Source: a virus. Taken from it: a stretch of 26,489 nucleotides of DNA. Both the position numbers and the translations under genes were made by a program. Positions 12,441 to 20,985 of the stretch are shown piece by piece. The notes beneath the pieces were generated by a model. It was not told the DNA's origin. It saw only the letters and a list, made by a program, of their open reading frames with translations, and ran no database searches. Every line of letters starts with the position of its first letter. The first letter of the stretch is position 1. The DNA is taken from positions 1 to 26,489 of IMG/VR virus record IMGVR_UViG_3300046468_000370; one strand, written 5' to 3'.

Positions 12441-14638
12441 AGGGTGCTATTTTCAAAAATTTGCGCTTGCTTATCCTTTGACGTGCTGAATTGATCCAAT
12501 GAAATGACCGCTTGCACCGTCTGTTGTTCTTGCCCTTGTGCTTGGAAGAATGTATTTAAACCGTTTGCCTGACCAAACAATTCAAGGTTCGGTGTTGCTT
12601 GTGCTTGTGCGCCACCACCGACACCGCCACCGACATCACCGCCACCGCCACCGCCACCGCTTGACGGCGTTGTTGTTGAACCAAATTTTGTTTTGGATAT
12701 TGATGCAACATTGACAAGACCTTTTGCAATAGCTATTCCCGACGCCACTTGCGCACGAATCAAAGAAGACGGATCACCAGGAATAAATTGTGAGGTGAAT
12801 GCTTTTTGCGCACCGACAATTGTGTCAATTGTAGCCGTACCGATTGACATTGCCTTGTTAATTTGAAACGCCTTTTTTTGTGATGCTTCACTTTTACCCG
12901 CAAATAAATTCGCGACACTACCCAAAACTGACAATGTGTCTTTCGCTGAATTCACTTTAAAATCTTTCAATTCTTCTTCGCGCTTTTTCTCTTTATCTTT
13001 TGCGTCGATGTCGATTTGTTCCAAGTCGTCAACAAGTTGTTGTTTTAATTTCTTTTCAATGTCTGCGGTCAATAAACCCTCCGATTCAAGTTGTGCAATT
13101 CTTTGTTCGAAATCGAATTGTGCTTTGACTTTCTTTTTTTCGTCACCAGCTTCCATTAATGAAATTTCAAGTGCGTCTTTTTTAGCGTAGAAATCAGTCA
13201 ACTTTTTTAATTCATCTTGATCCTTTTTTTCGTTGTCTTCTTTTATTTTTTCGATTCGTTTTTGTTCGTTGTCAATGATTTCTTGATTTGTAATTTTCAA
13301 CAATTCAGTATATTCTTTGGCGTATTTTTTTCTTTCTGCCCTTGTCAAATCTTCGTTTGTTTTCAAGTCTTTAATAAGCCTGATGTATTTTGTACTATTC
13401 AAAAGAATTTCTTTGTGAACACTATCTTTTATTTTTTCAAATTGCAAATCTTGTAGTTCACGCTGGGCATCAATTCTGTTTTTTGCGTATTCTTTTGCGT
13501 TTGCGATTCGTTCTCTTTGTAGATCTTTTTGCGTTTCTGTTTCGTTAATGTCCAAAAGCATTCGATCGGTCGTTAATTCTGCAAGTGCTTGTGTCGCTTC
13601 GTGAAGATTGTCGGATTGAAGTTGATATATTTCGGTGTTTTTACTTGCAAATGTCGACAGGGCTTTTAATATTTTTGTTTGCAATTTCACTTCAGCTTCT
13701 GCTAATTTGATTTTTTTATCAAGTAATTTTCTTTCAAGTTCAATCGTGTTTTCACCTCGCGCCTTTCTAATTTTTATTTCACGACTCATTGAATTCGTAA
13801 CGGCTTCAAATGCACGTTTTTCGGCTTTCGCTCTAAGTTCGGCGTTCTTCTTTGCTTTCTCCGCGCTTTCTTCACCCGCAAAGTCAGTCAAACCAATCCA
13901 ATCAAGGAAGTCTTTAATTGCATCAACAACGACTTTAATGACCGCACCAAGCATTTCAAAAGCCACCTTGATGACGCCCAACGAATCAAGCAATTTATAA
14001 ATACCGACCGCAATTGCCGTGATGACACCAATCAACAAAAACAAAGGATTTGTCAAAATCGCTTTCCCCAAACTTATAATCGTACTACCTAATGACTTGA
14101 TTGAACCGATTGCCTTGCCGAATGTCATTTTGCTGACATTGTTTGAAAGCGTCGTTGCTTGCTTGCTTGCCGTGTCAAAATCCATTCGTGCCAATGACGC
14201 GCCGACCTCACCAAGACCGTCACCGAAAACCGAAAACCCTTTGTTGTCTGCAAGAATATCAACTTGCTTGTCAACCCCGATAATGGTTTGACGCATTGAA
14301 ACCGCTTCTTTTTGTAAAGCTGCAAATTCTTCGGTGTTTGCTTTGCCCGCAAACGCGAGTTCATACATTCTATCTTCAAGTTCACCAAGACGCGACGAAA
14401 GGGGCGCGGTGTCTTTATAAACGTCATCGAACTTTTTGCCCAGGTCAAACTTATCCGTTGCGGTGTTGATGTCTTTGACTTGATCTTCGGTTTGTTTCAA
14501 CGCTTTATTCAAGCGATCGACTTCTTTCGGATCGGTCGCCGTTTTCAATTCGTTGCGCATCTTTAAAATTTCCGCACTCAAAGAACGAATTCCGTTCAGG
14601 TTTGGTCTTATTTCTACGTCAATTACTTTGTCAGCCAT
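12437..14638 (-). CDS. tape measure protein
   Basis: A 733-aa protein that sets tail length by spanning the tail tube before DNA ejection. It has coiled-coil-rich ends (residues 15-60, 90-130, and the long charged helical stretch 270-570), a hydrophobic segment around 185-222 (LGSTIISLGKAIL, then FLLIGVITAIAVGIYKLL) as in tape measures that insert into the host membrane, and a small-residue-rich second hydrophobic region at 590-660. Near 660-690 a polyglycine hinge (GGGGGGG-DV-GGG) is coded by CCACCG repeats. At about 1.5 angstroms per residue it implies a tail near 110 nm. It is followed by coupled gp10-like genes and preceded by tail-tip genes, the reverse of the usual tape measure to tail-tip order. 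Confidence 0.88.
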   Translation of the reverse strand: MADKVIDVEIRPNLNGIRSLSAEILKMRNELKTATDPKEVDRLNKALKQTEDQVKDINTATDKFDLGKKFDDVYKDTAPLSSRLGELEDRMYELAFAGKANTEEFAALQKEAVSMRQTIIGVDKQVDILADNKGFSVFGDGLGEVGASLARMDFDTASKQATTLSNNVSKMTFGKAIGSIKSLGSTIISLGKAILTNPLFLLIGVITAIAVGIYKLLDSLGVIKVAFEMLGAVIKVVVDAIKDFLDWIGLTDFAGEESAEKAKKNAELRAKAEKRAFEAVTNSMSREIKIRKARGENTIELERKLLDKKIKLAEAEVKLQTKILKALSTFASKNTEIYQLQSDNLHEATQALAELTTDRMLLDINETETQKDLQRERIANAKEYAKNRIDAQRELQDLQFEKIKDSVHKEILLNSTKYIRLIKDLKTNEDLTRAERKKYAKEYTELLKITNQEIIDNEQKRIEKIKEDNEKKDQDELKKLTDFYAKKDALEISLMEAGDEKKKVKAQFDFEQRIAQLESEGLLTADIEKKLKQQLVDDLEQIDIDAKDKEKKREEELKDFKVNSAKDTLSVLGSVANLFAGKSEASQKKAFQINKAMSIGTATIDTIVGAQKAFTSQFIPGDPSSLIRAQVASGIAIAKGLVNVASISKTKFGSTTTPSSGGGGGGGDVGGGVGGGAQAQATPNLELFGQANGLNTFFQAQGQEQQTVQAVISLDQFSTSKDKQAQIFENSTL
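12611..12661. repeat. CCACCG-type microsatellite in the tape measure gene
   Basis: The plus strand reads as repeated CCACCG/CCGCCA triplets coding for a glycine-rich hinge (GGGGGGG-DV-GGG) near residue 665 of the tape measure. Such runs are prone to slippage by replication errors in units of three or six, which would keep the frame and change only linker length. Confidence 0.7.
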
Positions 14639-14641
14639 ATT

Positions 14642-17356
14642 TTATAGTTTATGGGAGTGTATAATGTTCCAAATTCCGTTGTTCGCAACAACTTTCAAGC
14701 TTTGGTCTTTTGACAATCGCACGTTTGCGGATTGGTCAATTGATGAAACCGACGCAACAACCTCGTTTCCACCTTGATTCACGTCTTTAATGATTAGACT
14801 TTCGCCTTCATACAAATCGGGATCGGGCAAAGTCAAAGCGATTCCCGTGTCATCCAAATAAACAATTTCAACTTCGTCAGGGTTTACCGTCATGCTTGTT
14901 GTGATTTGTGCGGAAGTGTATTTTTTTGATTCGTTTAGTTCGGGTATCTTTTCACCGTTTACATAATAACCCGATTCGGTCACGATTTGGTCATTTCCAA
15001 TCACGACACCTTGCACATTTTGCCCGATTACGTTACCCGTTCCGACGACGCGGGCAAGACCTTGTGAATAGTTTATATTATTGATATCGTAAACGTCAAG
15101 AATGATTGCGTTGATTGGCGGGTTTGGATCAACCGTTGTTCCTCCGTCAGTCACGTCAAACGTCGGGAGTGAAACCTCTTCGTCGGTCGTAATCAATTCG
15201 ACCTTTGTCAACCCCGCTTTGTTTGCATTGTAGTCAATCACTTTGTTAATATTCCAATATGCGTTTCTTGTGAAAATTTTATCGTTTAGTTTGATGCTTG
15301 CGATGTCGGCACTATTCAAATCAAACATTGCGGTCAGCATTTTGCCCGAATTGATTTGCGACATTGAACGACGGAAATGCAAGTTGAACAAATTGTTGTT
15401 TGTCAAATTGATTCCAGGATAGAAATAGTAATCACAAACGGCAAAATTAATGTCAACCGTTGGGTTGTAATGGTCATCGAAATGCGAAACCGTCGGGTAT
15501 GTTGTAATGTTTGCGATTCCCGTTTGACCAAAGTCATAAATATTGTAATTGTTGCAAGTGCTTGCACCGTTGTGCAATAGTATTCGAATGTTGTTTTTTG
15601 GCGCACCCCCAACCATTGACGGAACAATTGCGTTGTTTGGTGCGTTCAACGTCATCGGAGTAGGTGAAAATATCAATTCAAGTTTGTCGGTTTTTTGCTG
15701 AAATTCAGAATCAAAAATGAATTCGGCTTGACCGTATATTTTATTGATTGTGTTTTTGTACGTCGAATTAAAAACGTCTTTGTCTTCTTTGTATGTGAAA
15801 ATCTTTCTTTTGCTTCCGAGTTCAGGCAAGAATTTAATCAATTGATTTTGCTTTTTGTCAATCTTCTTTTCCCAATTCAACGTACTGCCTTGGTCATAAA
15901 ATGCGTCACGCGGTTGATAGATTATTTTATTCGGGTTGTTTGGATCGGGGTAAGCCATCAAAAAAGCCATATTGCAAACCGACTTGATGAAATCTTTTTG
16001 TTTCACTTTCTTCGGTATGTACAAATTCATGTCTTGCTCAAAACCGAATCCCGTCGTGTTTGCGGTCGTTTCAATTTTTATGTTGACTTGATTCACGTCA
16101 ATTCGAGGGTTGACCGTCACGTTGCTACCTGATGGCAATTGACTATCTTTCCATTGTAAAAAAGAAAGCGGAACACCAAAAACCGATTGTGCTTGATTAG
16201 TGTCAAGTTCAAATGTTAAAACGTCAGTAGGTAAAACGTTGCCGATTGGAATGTTGACCGTTGCCGTTGATGTTCCGATTGTTGTGTCACCATTTGAAAT
16301 TGGTGATTGATTCACGGCAAAAGGAATCCCCGAAGTGCCTAATGTAATATTAGGATTTACCACTTGACCTTGCGCAATCAATGTTGTTCCGTTCTTATAT
16401 ACTTTCCAATCACCCAAAAATCGAATTGCTTGGTTTGGAAATAGGGGTGACGGTGCAAGGTTGACAAGGTAAGCATCACCCCCACTTGTATTGTTAAGAA
16501 TATAGTCAAGATCGATTTCAACGTTCAGGTTGATACCTTGACCGCCTGACAAATATATAGGTACGTCATATGCACCCGTTGACGGCGTGAATAGGTTTGC
16601 GTCATCTAATGCCTCCGACCATCCTGAAATTGTTCCACCACCGCTTGAAAATGACGACTTGTTTGCATGAACGTCATAGTTGTTGTCAATCAATGGGGCT
16701 TCACCGTTGTAAGGTATCACCAAATTGTCAAAGATTGCCCAATCAATCACGTCGTATGAAAAACCGTTTGTCGCATGGATTTGGTCAAAATAGTGTTTAA
16801 CATATATCGCGGGGCGAAAGTCTGTGAGCAAATAGGAATTTGTATCGTTCACTCCCATAGGATAAACATATCCATCCGTCACGTCATTTGTAAACGATGC
16901 AACGACGTTCGTTGAACTATATGTATGATTCAAATATGTGAAATCCAAATCAGTCAATTCCTTGCCTCCGATACGGGTAAACAAGTCACGTTGTGCCGAC
17001 TTGACCAAGATAACATAATCCCCATCTTGTTGCGTTGCGCTTGTGTTTTGTGATTCGTTTATTTCAACCAATTGCAAAAAAGCATCCTCAACAATGACTT
17101 CACCGTTTTGAATCACCTCGCATTGTACCTTTGCGTTGAAATCAAATTCAAACGACGTCGCATTGATGTCAAAAAGCTGACCAAGAATTTGATGATTGTT
17201 GTCACTCCATGTTGCAATCAATTGCTTTGAGAATGTACCGCCCCGTTTTGATACGTCACGAATATCCGCAATACCTAAATTGATCGAGCATGATGTACCT
17301 TGCTTTAGGTAAATGTTGCCATTTGCCGTTTTGATGTGTGCCGTTTTACTATCCAT
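14642..17356 (-). CDS. large tail-tip / baseplate hub-like protein
   Basis: A protein of about 904 aa that I take to be the tail-tip hub from its size, beta-rich composition and place between the Dit-like gene and the tape measure. The N-terminus (ADIRDVSKRGGTFSKQLIA) resembles the first segment of tail-tip proteins of Bacteroidota phages. The middle contains KKVKQKDFIKSVCNMAFLM and a segment with YQPRDAFYDQG, as in the hub core of Tal/gp27-like proteins. The last 85 residues form a separate fibre-type beta domain (VYLDDTGIALTLPDP, GESLIIKDVN, VVANNGIWNIIHSHKL). I chose the ATG at 17356, which overlaps the previous stop by 8 bp; a TTG 21 bp upstream is the alternative. No peptidoglycan hydrolase motif is obvious. 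Confidence 0.65.
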   Translation of the reverse strand: MDSKTAHIKTANGNIYLKQGTSCSINLGIADIRDVSKRGGTFSKQLIATWSDNNHQILGQLFDINATSFEFDFNAKVQCEVIQNGEVIVEDAFLQLVEINESQNTSATQQDGDYVILVKSAQRDLFTRIGGKELTDLDFTYLNHTYSSTNVVASFTNDVTDGYVYPMGVNDTNSYLLTDFRPAIYVKHYFDQIHATNGFSYDVIDWAIFDNLVIPYNGEAPLIDNNYDVHANKSSFSSGGGTISGWSEALDDANLFTPSTGAYDVPIYLSGGQGINLNVEIDLDYILNNTSGGDAYLVNLAPSPLFPNQAIRFLGDWKVYKNGTTLIAQGQVVNPNITLGTSGIPFAVNQSPISNGDTTIGTSTATVNIPIGNVLPTDVLTFELDTNQAQSVFGVPLSFLQWKDSQLPSGSNVTVNPRIDVNQVNIKIETTANTTGFGFEQDMNLYIPKKVKQKDFIKSVCNMAFLMAYPDPNNPNKIIYQPRDAFYDQGSTLNWEKKIDKKQNQLIKFLPELGSKRKIFTYKEDKDVFNSTYKNTINKIYGQAEFIFDSEFQQKTDKLELIFSPTPMTLNAPNNAIVPSMVGGAPKNNIRILLHNGASTCNNYNIYDFGQTGIANITTYPTVSHFDDHYNPTVDINFAVCDYYFYPGINLTNNNLFNLHFRRSMSQINSGKMLTAMFDLNSADIASIKLNDKIFTRNAYWNINKVIDYNANKAGLTKVELITTDEEVSLPTFDVTDGGTTVDPNPPINAIILDVYDINNINYSQGLARVVGTGNVIGQNVQGVVIGNDQIVTESGYYVNGEKIPELNESKKYTSAQITTSMTVNPDEVEIVYLDDTGIALTLPDPDLYEGESLIIKDVNQGGNEVVASVSSIDQSANVRLSKDQSLKVVANNGIWNIIHSHKL

Positions 17357-18770
17357 TGATCGGATCGGTGTTTGCAATTCGTATTTTTATTTCCATTCGT
17401 TGCAACCTCTTTTGACGAAGTCGTGGAACGTTGTAACTTTTGTCAACGATTTCAGCAGAATACCAAACGCCGTCAGTTTGCAAATATACTTCAGGCGATG
17501 TTATCAGTTGCTTGAAAAGGTTCAATTCGCTTTGTCGCTTAATGTGGTTCGTTCTAAGCGTCAAAGTTTCAACCGCTGAAATGTTGAGGTGTTTCCCGCC
17601 TCTTTCAAGCGTATCGTACCCCCATTGAAATTGGTTGACCTCTCCGACAAGTTCTTGTTGAAATTCCGTTCGTTTGACCGCGCCGTTTAATTGGTCGTGA
17701 AGTTGAAAAGCGTATGAAAGCATTGAACCCTTACGATCAAGGAACGCAACAACGTAGTCGTTTATCGCGCAACGTCGGTCAAGGTGCAATGTGTAGGTTT
17801 GTGACAATGGCAAAAATACGTCGTCAACAACATAGAAATCGTAAGATGTGATTGAATCCGTCACAAGGTCACCCGTTCCGCTGACCAAAGTCAACGACGC
17901 TTGCAAGTCAGCACCCGAAACCATCACTTGATCAATGAACCCGCCCGAATCAATTGGTTTACGATAAACCGTTCCCGCACTATTCACAAACTCCATGAAA
18001 TAAATTGTTTCGGTTTGTGTTAAACAATTCACAAAAATATCTTGGAAAGGTGTGATTGTGAAGTCGTCAGGCAAGTCGGTCAATAATTTGCTATCATTAC
18101 CAGTCAAATGATATTGCGTTTCGTCGTATTGTGTCCAACCTTGAAACGTGAACGCGCCGTTGTACACAAATTTATTTCTCAATGCTTGCAAGTCACGGAA
18201 AATTGTTTTTCGGTTGTCGGCGTAATTGACCGAACCGTTGATTGTTGGGTTCGTTATTTCTGACCACAATGAGTTGACCGTGAAATCAGTCGTTCCATTT
18301 ACGGCAACAACAACAAACAATCCTTGTAATGATGGATTTGCAACACCTCCGTCAGCTTGGTCGATGACAACCGCATCACCAACAACAAACGAATGCGTTG
18401 TTATAATTTTAACAAAATTGACATTTTGCAAAAGGGTGTTCGAATAGTCGATTGAAACAATGTATTCTTCGCCAACCTTGACGTCATATTGATAATATGA
18501 TTTTGACGCATCAAAGCACGTTGAATTTGTCGGATCAAAGTCATGTGACACAAACCCTTGCAATAATTTTGAAAGGTTTTGTTTGCCGTAACCGTTCACC
18601 ACTTCGGGCGAAACCTTACGTTCTGCGATTTTGTTTGTCGTTCCCGCTTCATATACGTCAAAGATATATCTGAATCCAGGTTCATTTTGATTCGTGGAGT
18701 CTGCAATGTACCACAACGGATTGAATGCGGGTGAAATTTCGGTAGGTTTTGCGATGTTTGTGATTGCCAT
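17349..18770 (-). CDS. distal-tail-like structural protein, first gene of the tail block
   Basis: A 473-aa beta-rich protein. The start (ISPAFNPLWYIADSTN, then PGFRYIFDVYEAGT, then KVSPEVVNGYGKQNLSKLLQGFV, about residues 12-74) and the C-terminal part (SYAFQLHDQLNGAVKRTEFQQ, NHIKRQSELNLFKQLITSPEVYLQ) have features I associate with tail proteins encoded beside the hub in Bacteroidota phages. A distal tail (Dit-like) or tail-tip role is the best reading. It follows the terminase gene by 30 bp, and those 30 bp are the putative late promoter, so it opens the late tail transcription unit. Its stop overlaps the hub start by 8 bp. No enzymatic motif is visible. Confidence 0.6.
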   Translation of the reverse strand: MAITNIAKPTEISPAFNPLWYIADSTNQNEPGFRYIFDVYEAGTTNKIAERKVSPEVVNGYGKQNLSKLLQGFVSHDFDPTNSTCFDASKSYYQYDVKVGEEYIVSIDYSNTLLQNVNFVKIITTHSFVVGDAVVIDQADGGVANPSLQGLFVVVAVNGTTDFTVNSLWSEITNPTINGSVNYADNRKTIFRDLQALRNKFVYNGAFTFQGWTQYDETQYHLTGNDSKLLTDLPDDFTITPFQDIFVNCLTQTETIYFMEFVNSAGTVYRKPIDSGGFIDQVMVSGADLQASLTLVSGTGDLVTDSITSYDFYVVDDVFLPLSQTYTLHLDRRCAINDYVVAFLDRKGSMLSYAFQLHDQLNGAVKRTEFQQELVGEVNQFQWGYDTLERGGKHLNISAVETLTLRTNHIKRQSELNLFKQLITSPEVYLQTDGVWYSAEIVDKSYNVPRLRQKRLQRMEIKIRIANTDPING

Positions 18771-18800
18771 ACTTGTATAGTAGAAAAACGGCGTTTTGTT
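18771..18800 (-). promoter_or_regulatory. putative phage late promoter, copy 3 (tail block)
   Basis: On the minus strand AACAAAA (18800-18794), an 11-nt spacer, TACTATAC (18782-18775) and AAGT run straight into the ATG at 18770. The motif fills the entire 30-bp gap between the terminase stop and this ATG. The other copies at 7347-7376 and 10478-10508 have the same layout. Confidence 0.78.
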
Positions 18801-19964
18801 TTACCAACTGATTGACAAGGTTTCTTCGAAATCGTTTGTGCTATATTTTGAAATCCACATATCTGCGTACCTGATTGCATCCATTGCGTCGTCATTTGTT
18901 TTATGGATTTCCTTGTCGCGGATTTCACCGTTGATTTTTTTGTGCTTATATGCTTTGTTTTCTCGTTGGATATTCTTCGCTTTGATGTCAATGTAGTTGA
19001 TGCACGAACGAACGATTGTGATGCCCGCTTGCACGTCTTTGTTTGCGTTTAAACAATAGTAACCAGCTTGACGTAGGTCGGCAATCAAATCGGGGCGTGC
19101 ATGGTCGCAAATGATTTCGATGTCCTTTTCAATTCCCATTTCTTCAAATTTGGGAATCATGTCATTTGGTTTCAAATAGCTTTCATAAATGACTTCTTCG
19201 TAATACCGTTCATTTTCATAGTACCAAACGCGCACCAACGACAAAGGGTGAACATAACCAAAATCTAAGCCATAGCAATATTGTGTGAATCGTTTTGGGC
19301 GTTCGGTCAGCACCTCCCATTTTTGATAAACATTTTCCCGACTGACGGCGTGCAATCCAAGCGCATAAATATCGTATAAAATTGGATCGGTTCGTTTTAA
19401 ATCTTCAATTTGGTTTGCGATTGCACGCTCAAGGAATGGATTGTCTTTGTAGGTTGAGTGTATCACCTTGATTTCATCGGGCGGAAGTTCGTCAATCCAT
19501 CCGACGACCTCCGACGGGTTGTAGTCAAAAATGATTTTTTCAGTCGTTCGCATATTTAGTTGTACAAAATCTTCACCAAACAAATCGTTGCATTCGTTCA
19601 CCCAGCATTTGCGACGCTTTCGCCCCCTCAACTTTTGCTCGTTGTCTACCGAAAAGAATTCAACCCGTGCGCCGTTTGGAAAGGTGATGTGATGTTCGGT
19701 TTTGTTATGGGCAACGGTATTGTACAAATTCATTTCAGAAAGCACCGTGATGAAGTCACGAAGTACGGTAGCACGCAAAGCGGGAAAGGTCTTTCTAACG
19801 ATTGACCAATCCGCCCCGCTATCCGTCAAACAATCAAGGATGACACATTGACAAAGGGAAAACGTTTTTGATGACCGTGAACCCCCACGGTTTTCAATAA
19901 ATCGAAACGGCGAAAACAACGCATCCCAATTTTTTTCAAAAACAATTGTTCCCTTGATATTCAT
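18801..19964 (-). CDS. terL: terminase large subunit
   Basis: The packaging motor ATPase and endonuclease that drives DNA into the prohead and cuts it. Visible motifs: Walker A-like GGSRSSKT at 27-34; Walker B-like CWVNECND at 120-127 with Glu124 as likely catalytic glutamate; coupling motif FDYNPS at 146-151; nuclease aspartates at LDFGY (Asp234), ICDHARPD (Asp287) and TNDDAMDAIRYAD (358-362). At 387 aa it is short for a terminase (about 400-600 aa is usual) but all motifs are present, so it is a compact Terminase_3-like enzyme, not a fragment. Its ATG overlaps the small-subunit stop by 4 bp. It appears to belong to the middle unit, since the first late promoter lies immediately after its stop. 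Confidence 0.93.
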   Translation of the reverse strand: MNIKGTIVFEKNWDALFSPFRFIENRGGSRSSKTFSLCQCVILDCLTDSGADWSIVRKTFPALRATVLRDFITVLSEMNLYNTVAHNKTEHHITFPNGARVEFFSVDNEQKLRGRKRRKCWVNECNDLFGEDFVQLNMRTTEKIIFDYNPSEVVGWIDELPPDEIKVIHSTYKDNPFLERAIANQIEDLKRTDPILYDIYALGLHAVSRENVYQKWEVLTERPKRFTQYCYGLDFGYVHPLSLVRVWYYENERYYEEVIYESYLKPNDMIPKFEEMGIEKDIEIICDHARPDLIADLRQAGYYCLNANKDVQAGITIVRSCINYIDIKAKNIQRENKAYKHKKINGEIRDKEIHKTNDDAMDAIRYADMWISKYSTNDFEETLSISW

Positions 19965-20425
19965 TTTTCCGATTCTCCAGGGCGCACGATTGTCACGTTG
20001 ATAGCTTCAATTTTTTCACCGTCGGTTGTGACGTCAATCTTGTCACCCCATTTCCTTGCGCGTAATTTACCCAAAACAAATTTTAAGGTGTCAACCTTTA
20101 ATCGGTCACGCTGAATGTGATTCGTTCCGACGTTTACGTTGCCGACAATCTGACCGTCTTTGCGATTATCATAAGCAACCTCACGAAGTTGTTCTTCTAA
20201 AAAGTCAAGTTGTTTTTCACGCGCGCGCACGTATCGTTGATGACGGGCGTTATATTCTTCTAAATTCGTCAATCTTTGTTTCGTTGTTTCGCCGTCTTTG
20301 TAATTATAGAAAGCGCGACCGCTTGAATTTGATTCTTTGCAAAGGGTGTTGATACCTTTGTACGTGGTTTCTAATTCAATACATATTTGTTCGAATACTT
20401 CGTCGGTCATTTTTTTAGTTGCCAT
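19961..20425 (-). CDS. terS: terminase small subunit
   Basis: A 154-aa DNA-recognition subunit of the packaging terminase. It has an N-terminal helix-turn-helix region (residues about 8-42, with KGINTLCKESNSSGRAFYNY), a helical oligomerisation segment (YVRAREKQLDFLEEQLREVAY), and a C-terminal conserved stretch with IQRDRLKVDTLKFVLGKLRARKWGDK (about 103-128). That last stretch is typical of a family of small terminases that precede TerL in many phages. It overlaps terL by 4 bp. It should bind the packaging (pac/cos) site, which in many phages lies in or near the gene; no obvious cos-like site was identified here. Confidence 0.88.
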   Translation of the reverse strand: MATKKMTDEVFEQICIELETTYKGINTLCKESNSSGRAFYNYKDGETTKQRLTNLEEYNARHQRYVRAREKQLDFLEEQLREVAYDNRKDGQIVGNVNVGTNHIQRDRLKVDTLKFVLGKLRARKWGDKIDVTTDGEKIEAINVTIVRPGESEK

Positions 20426-20427
20426 TT

Positions 20428-20643
20428 TTATTCATCTTGATGTTTCATTGCTTGTTGTGCAACGTTTAAAATTTCGTCAGCGATTAAATGTTGATTTGTG
20501 CTTTCAAGCCATTCGTTATATTTATCGATCTGATGCACTTTCAATTTTAATTTGACGCGGTCGGTTTTTCCTTTTTGCCATTCTTTGACGGTTGTGATTG
20601 CGCCGATTGAAAGAATGAAACACCCTATTGCGAAAAATATCAT
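20428..20643 (-). CDS. small membrane-anchored protein before the terminase genes
   Basis: A 71-aa protein with a single N-terminal hydrophobic helix (residues 1-20) followed by a basic, amphipathic helical region (EWQKGKTDRVKLKLKVHQIDKYNEWLE) that would face the cytoplasm. I recognise no family. It is two bases upstream of terS and one base downstream of the gene at 20645, so it belongs to the middle operon. A membrane-tethered packaging, exclusion or host-takeover factor are all possible, without evidence to choose. Confidence 0.65.
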   Translation of the reverse strand: MIFFAIGCFILSIGAITTVKEWQKGKTDRVKLKLKVHQIDKYNEWLESTNQHLIADEILNVAQQAMKHQDE

Positions 20644-20644
20644 T

Positions 20645-20971
20645 TTAATCGTTTTGGTAGTTTGGGTGTTCGTTTAGTTCTGTGATGAATTCTTTCTTTG
20701 ATCGGGCGGTGATGTATGGGAAATCTTCACGAAGTTCTTTCAATGATTTTGATTCCAGGTTGTCACCGTTTTCCGTTTGCGTTTCTGTTGGTTCTTCAAT
20801 TGGCGATTCTTTGACGCTTTGGTTTGTGGAATCTTCAAACAAGAAACTGAATTCTTTGATCTTTGACCATTTGTTTGCGTCAGCAGTTGACGTGTCGATT
20901 TCTATTTTTTGCCCGAATTCAGTTCGAACCATTACTTTCGCATTGATGTATTGTTTTTTGAATTGTTTCAT
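20645..20971 (-). CDS. unknown 108-aa protein with LEM/SAP-like C-terminus
   Basis: The N-terminus is beta-like and basic (INAKVMVRTEFGQKIEIDTS). A polar Glu/Thr/Gln-rich linker spans 50-75 (with EEPTETQTENGD). The last 32 residues (KSLKELREDFPYITARSKKEFITELN) have the helix-loop-helix pattern of small LEM, HeH or SAP nucleic-acid-binding modules. It lies between the sigma-like gene and the small membrane protein of the terminase operon. DNA or RNA binding is plausible from the C-terminus but untested. Confidence 0.65.
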   Translation of the reverse strand: MKQFKKQYINAKVMVRTEFGQKIEIDTSTADANKWSKIKEFSFLFEDSTNQSVKESPIEEPTETQTENGDNLESKSLKELREDFPYITARSKKEFITELNEHPNYQND

Positions 20972-20985
20972 GATGTTGTTTTTTG

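Noticed and set aside
13635-14000. A plus-strand reading frame of 121 codons opposite the tape measure gene.
   Set aside because: It is the mirror of a long helical gene with low-complexity composition, with no start signal or supporting context; the minus-strand tape measure explains it.
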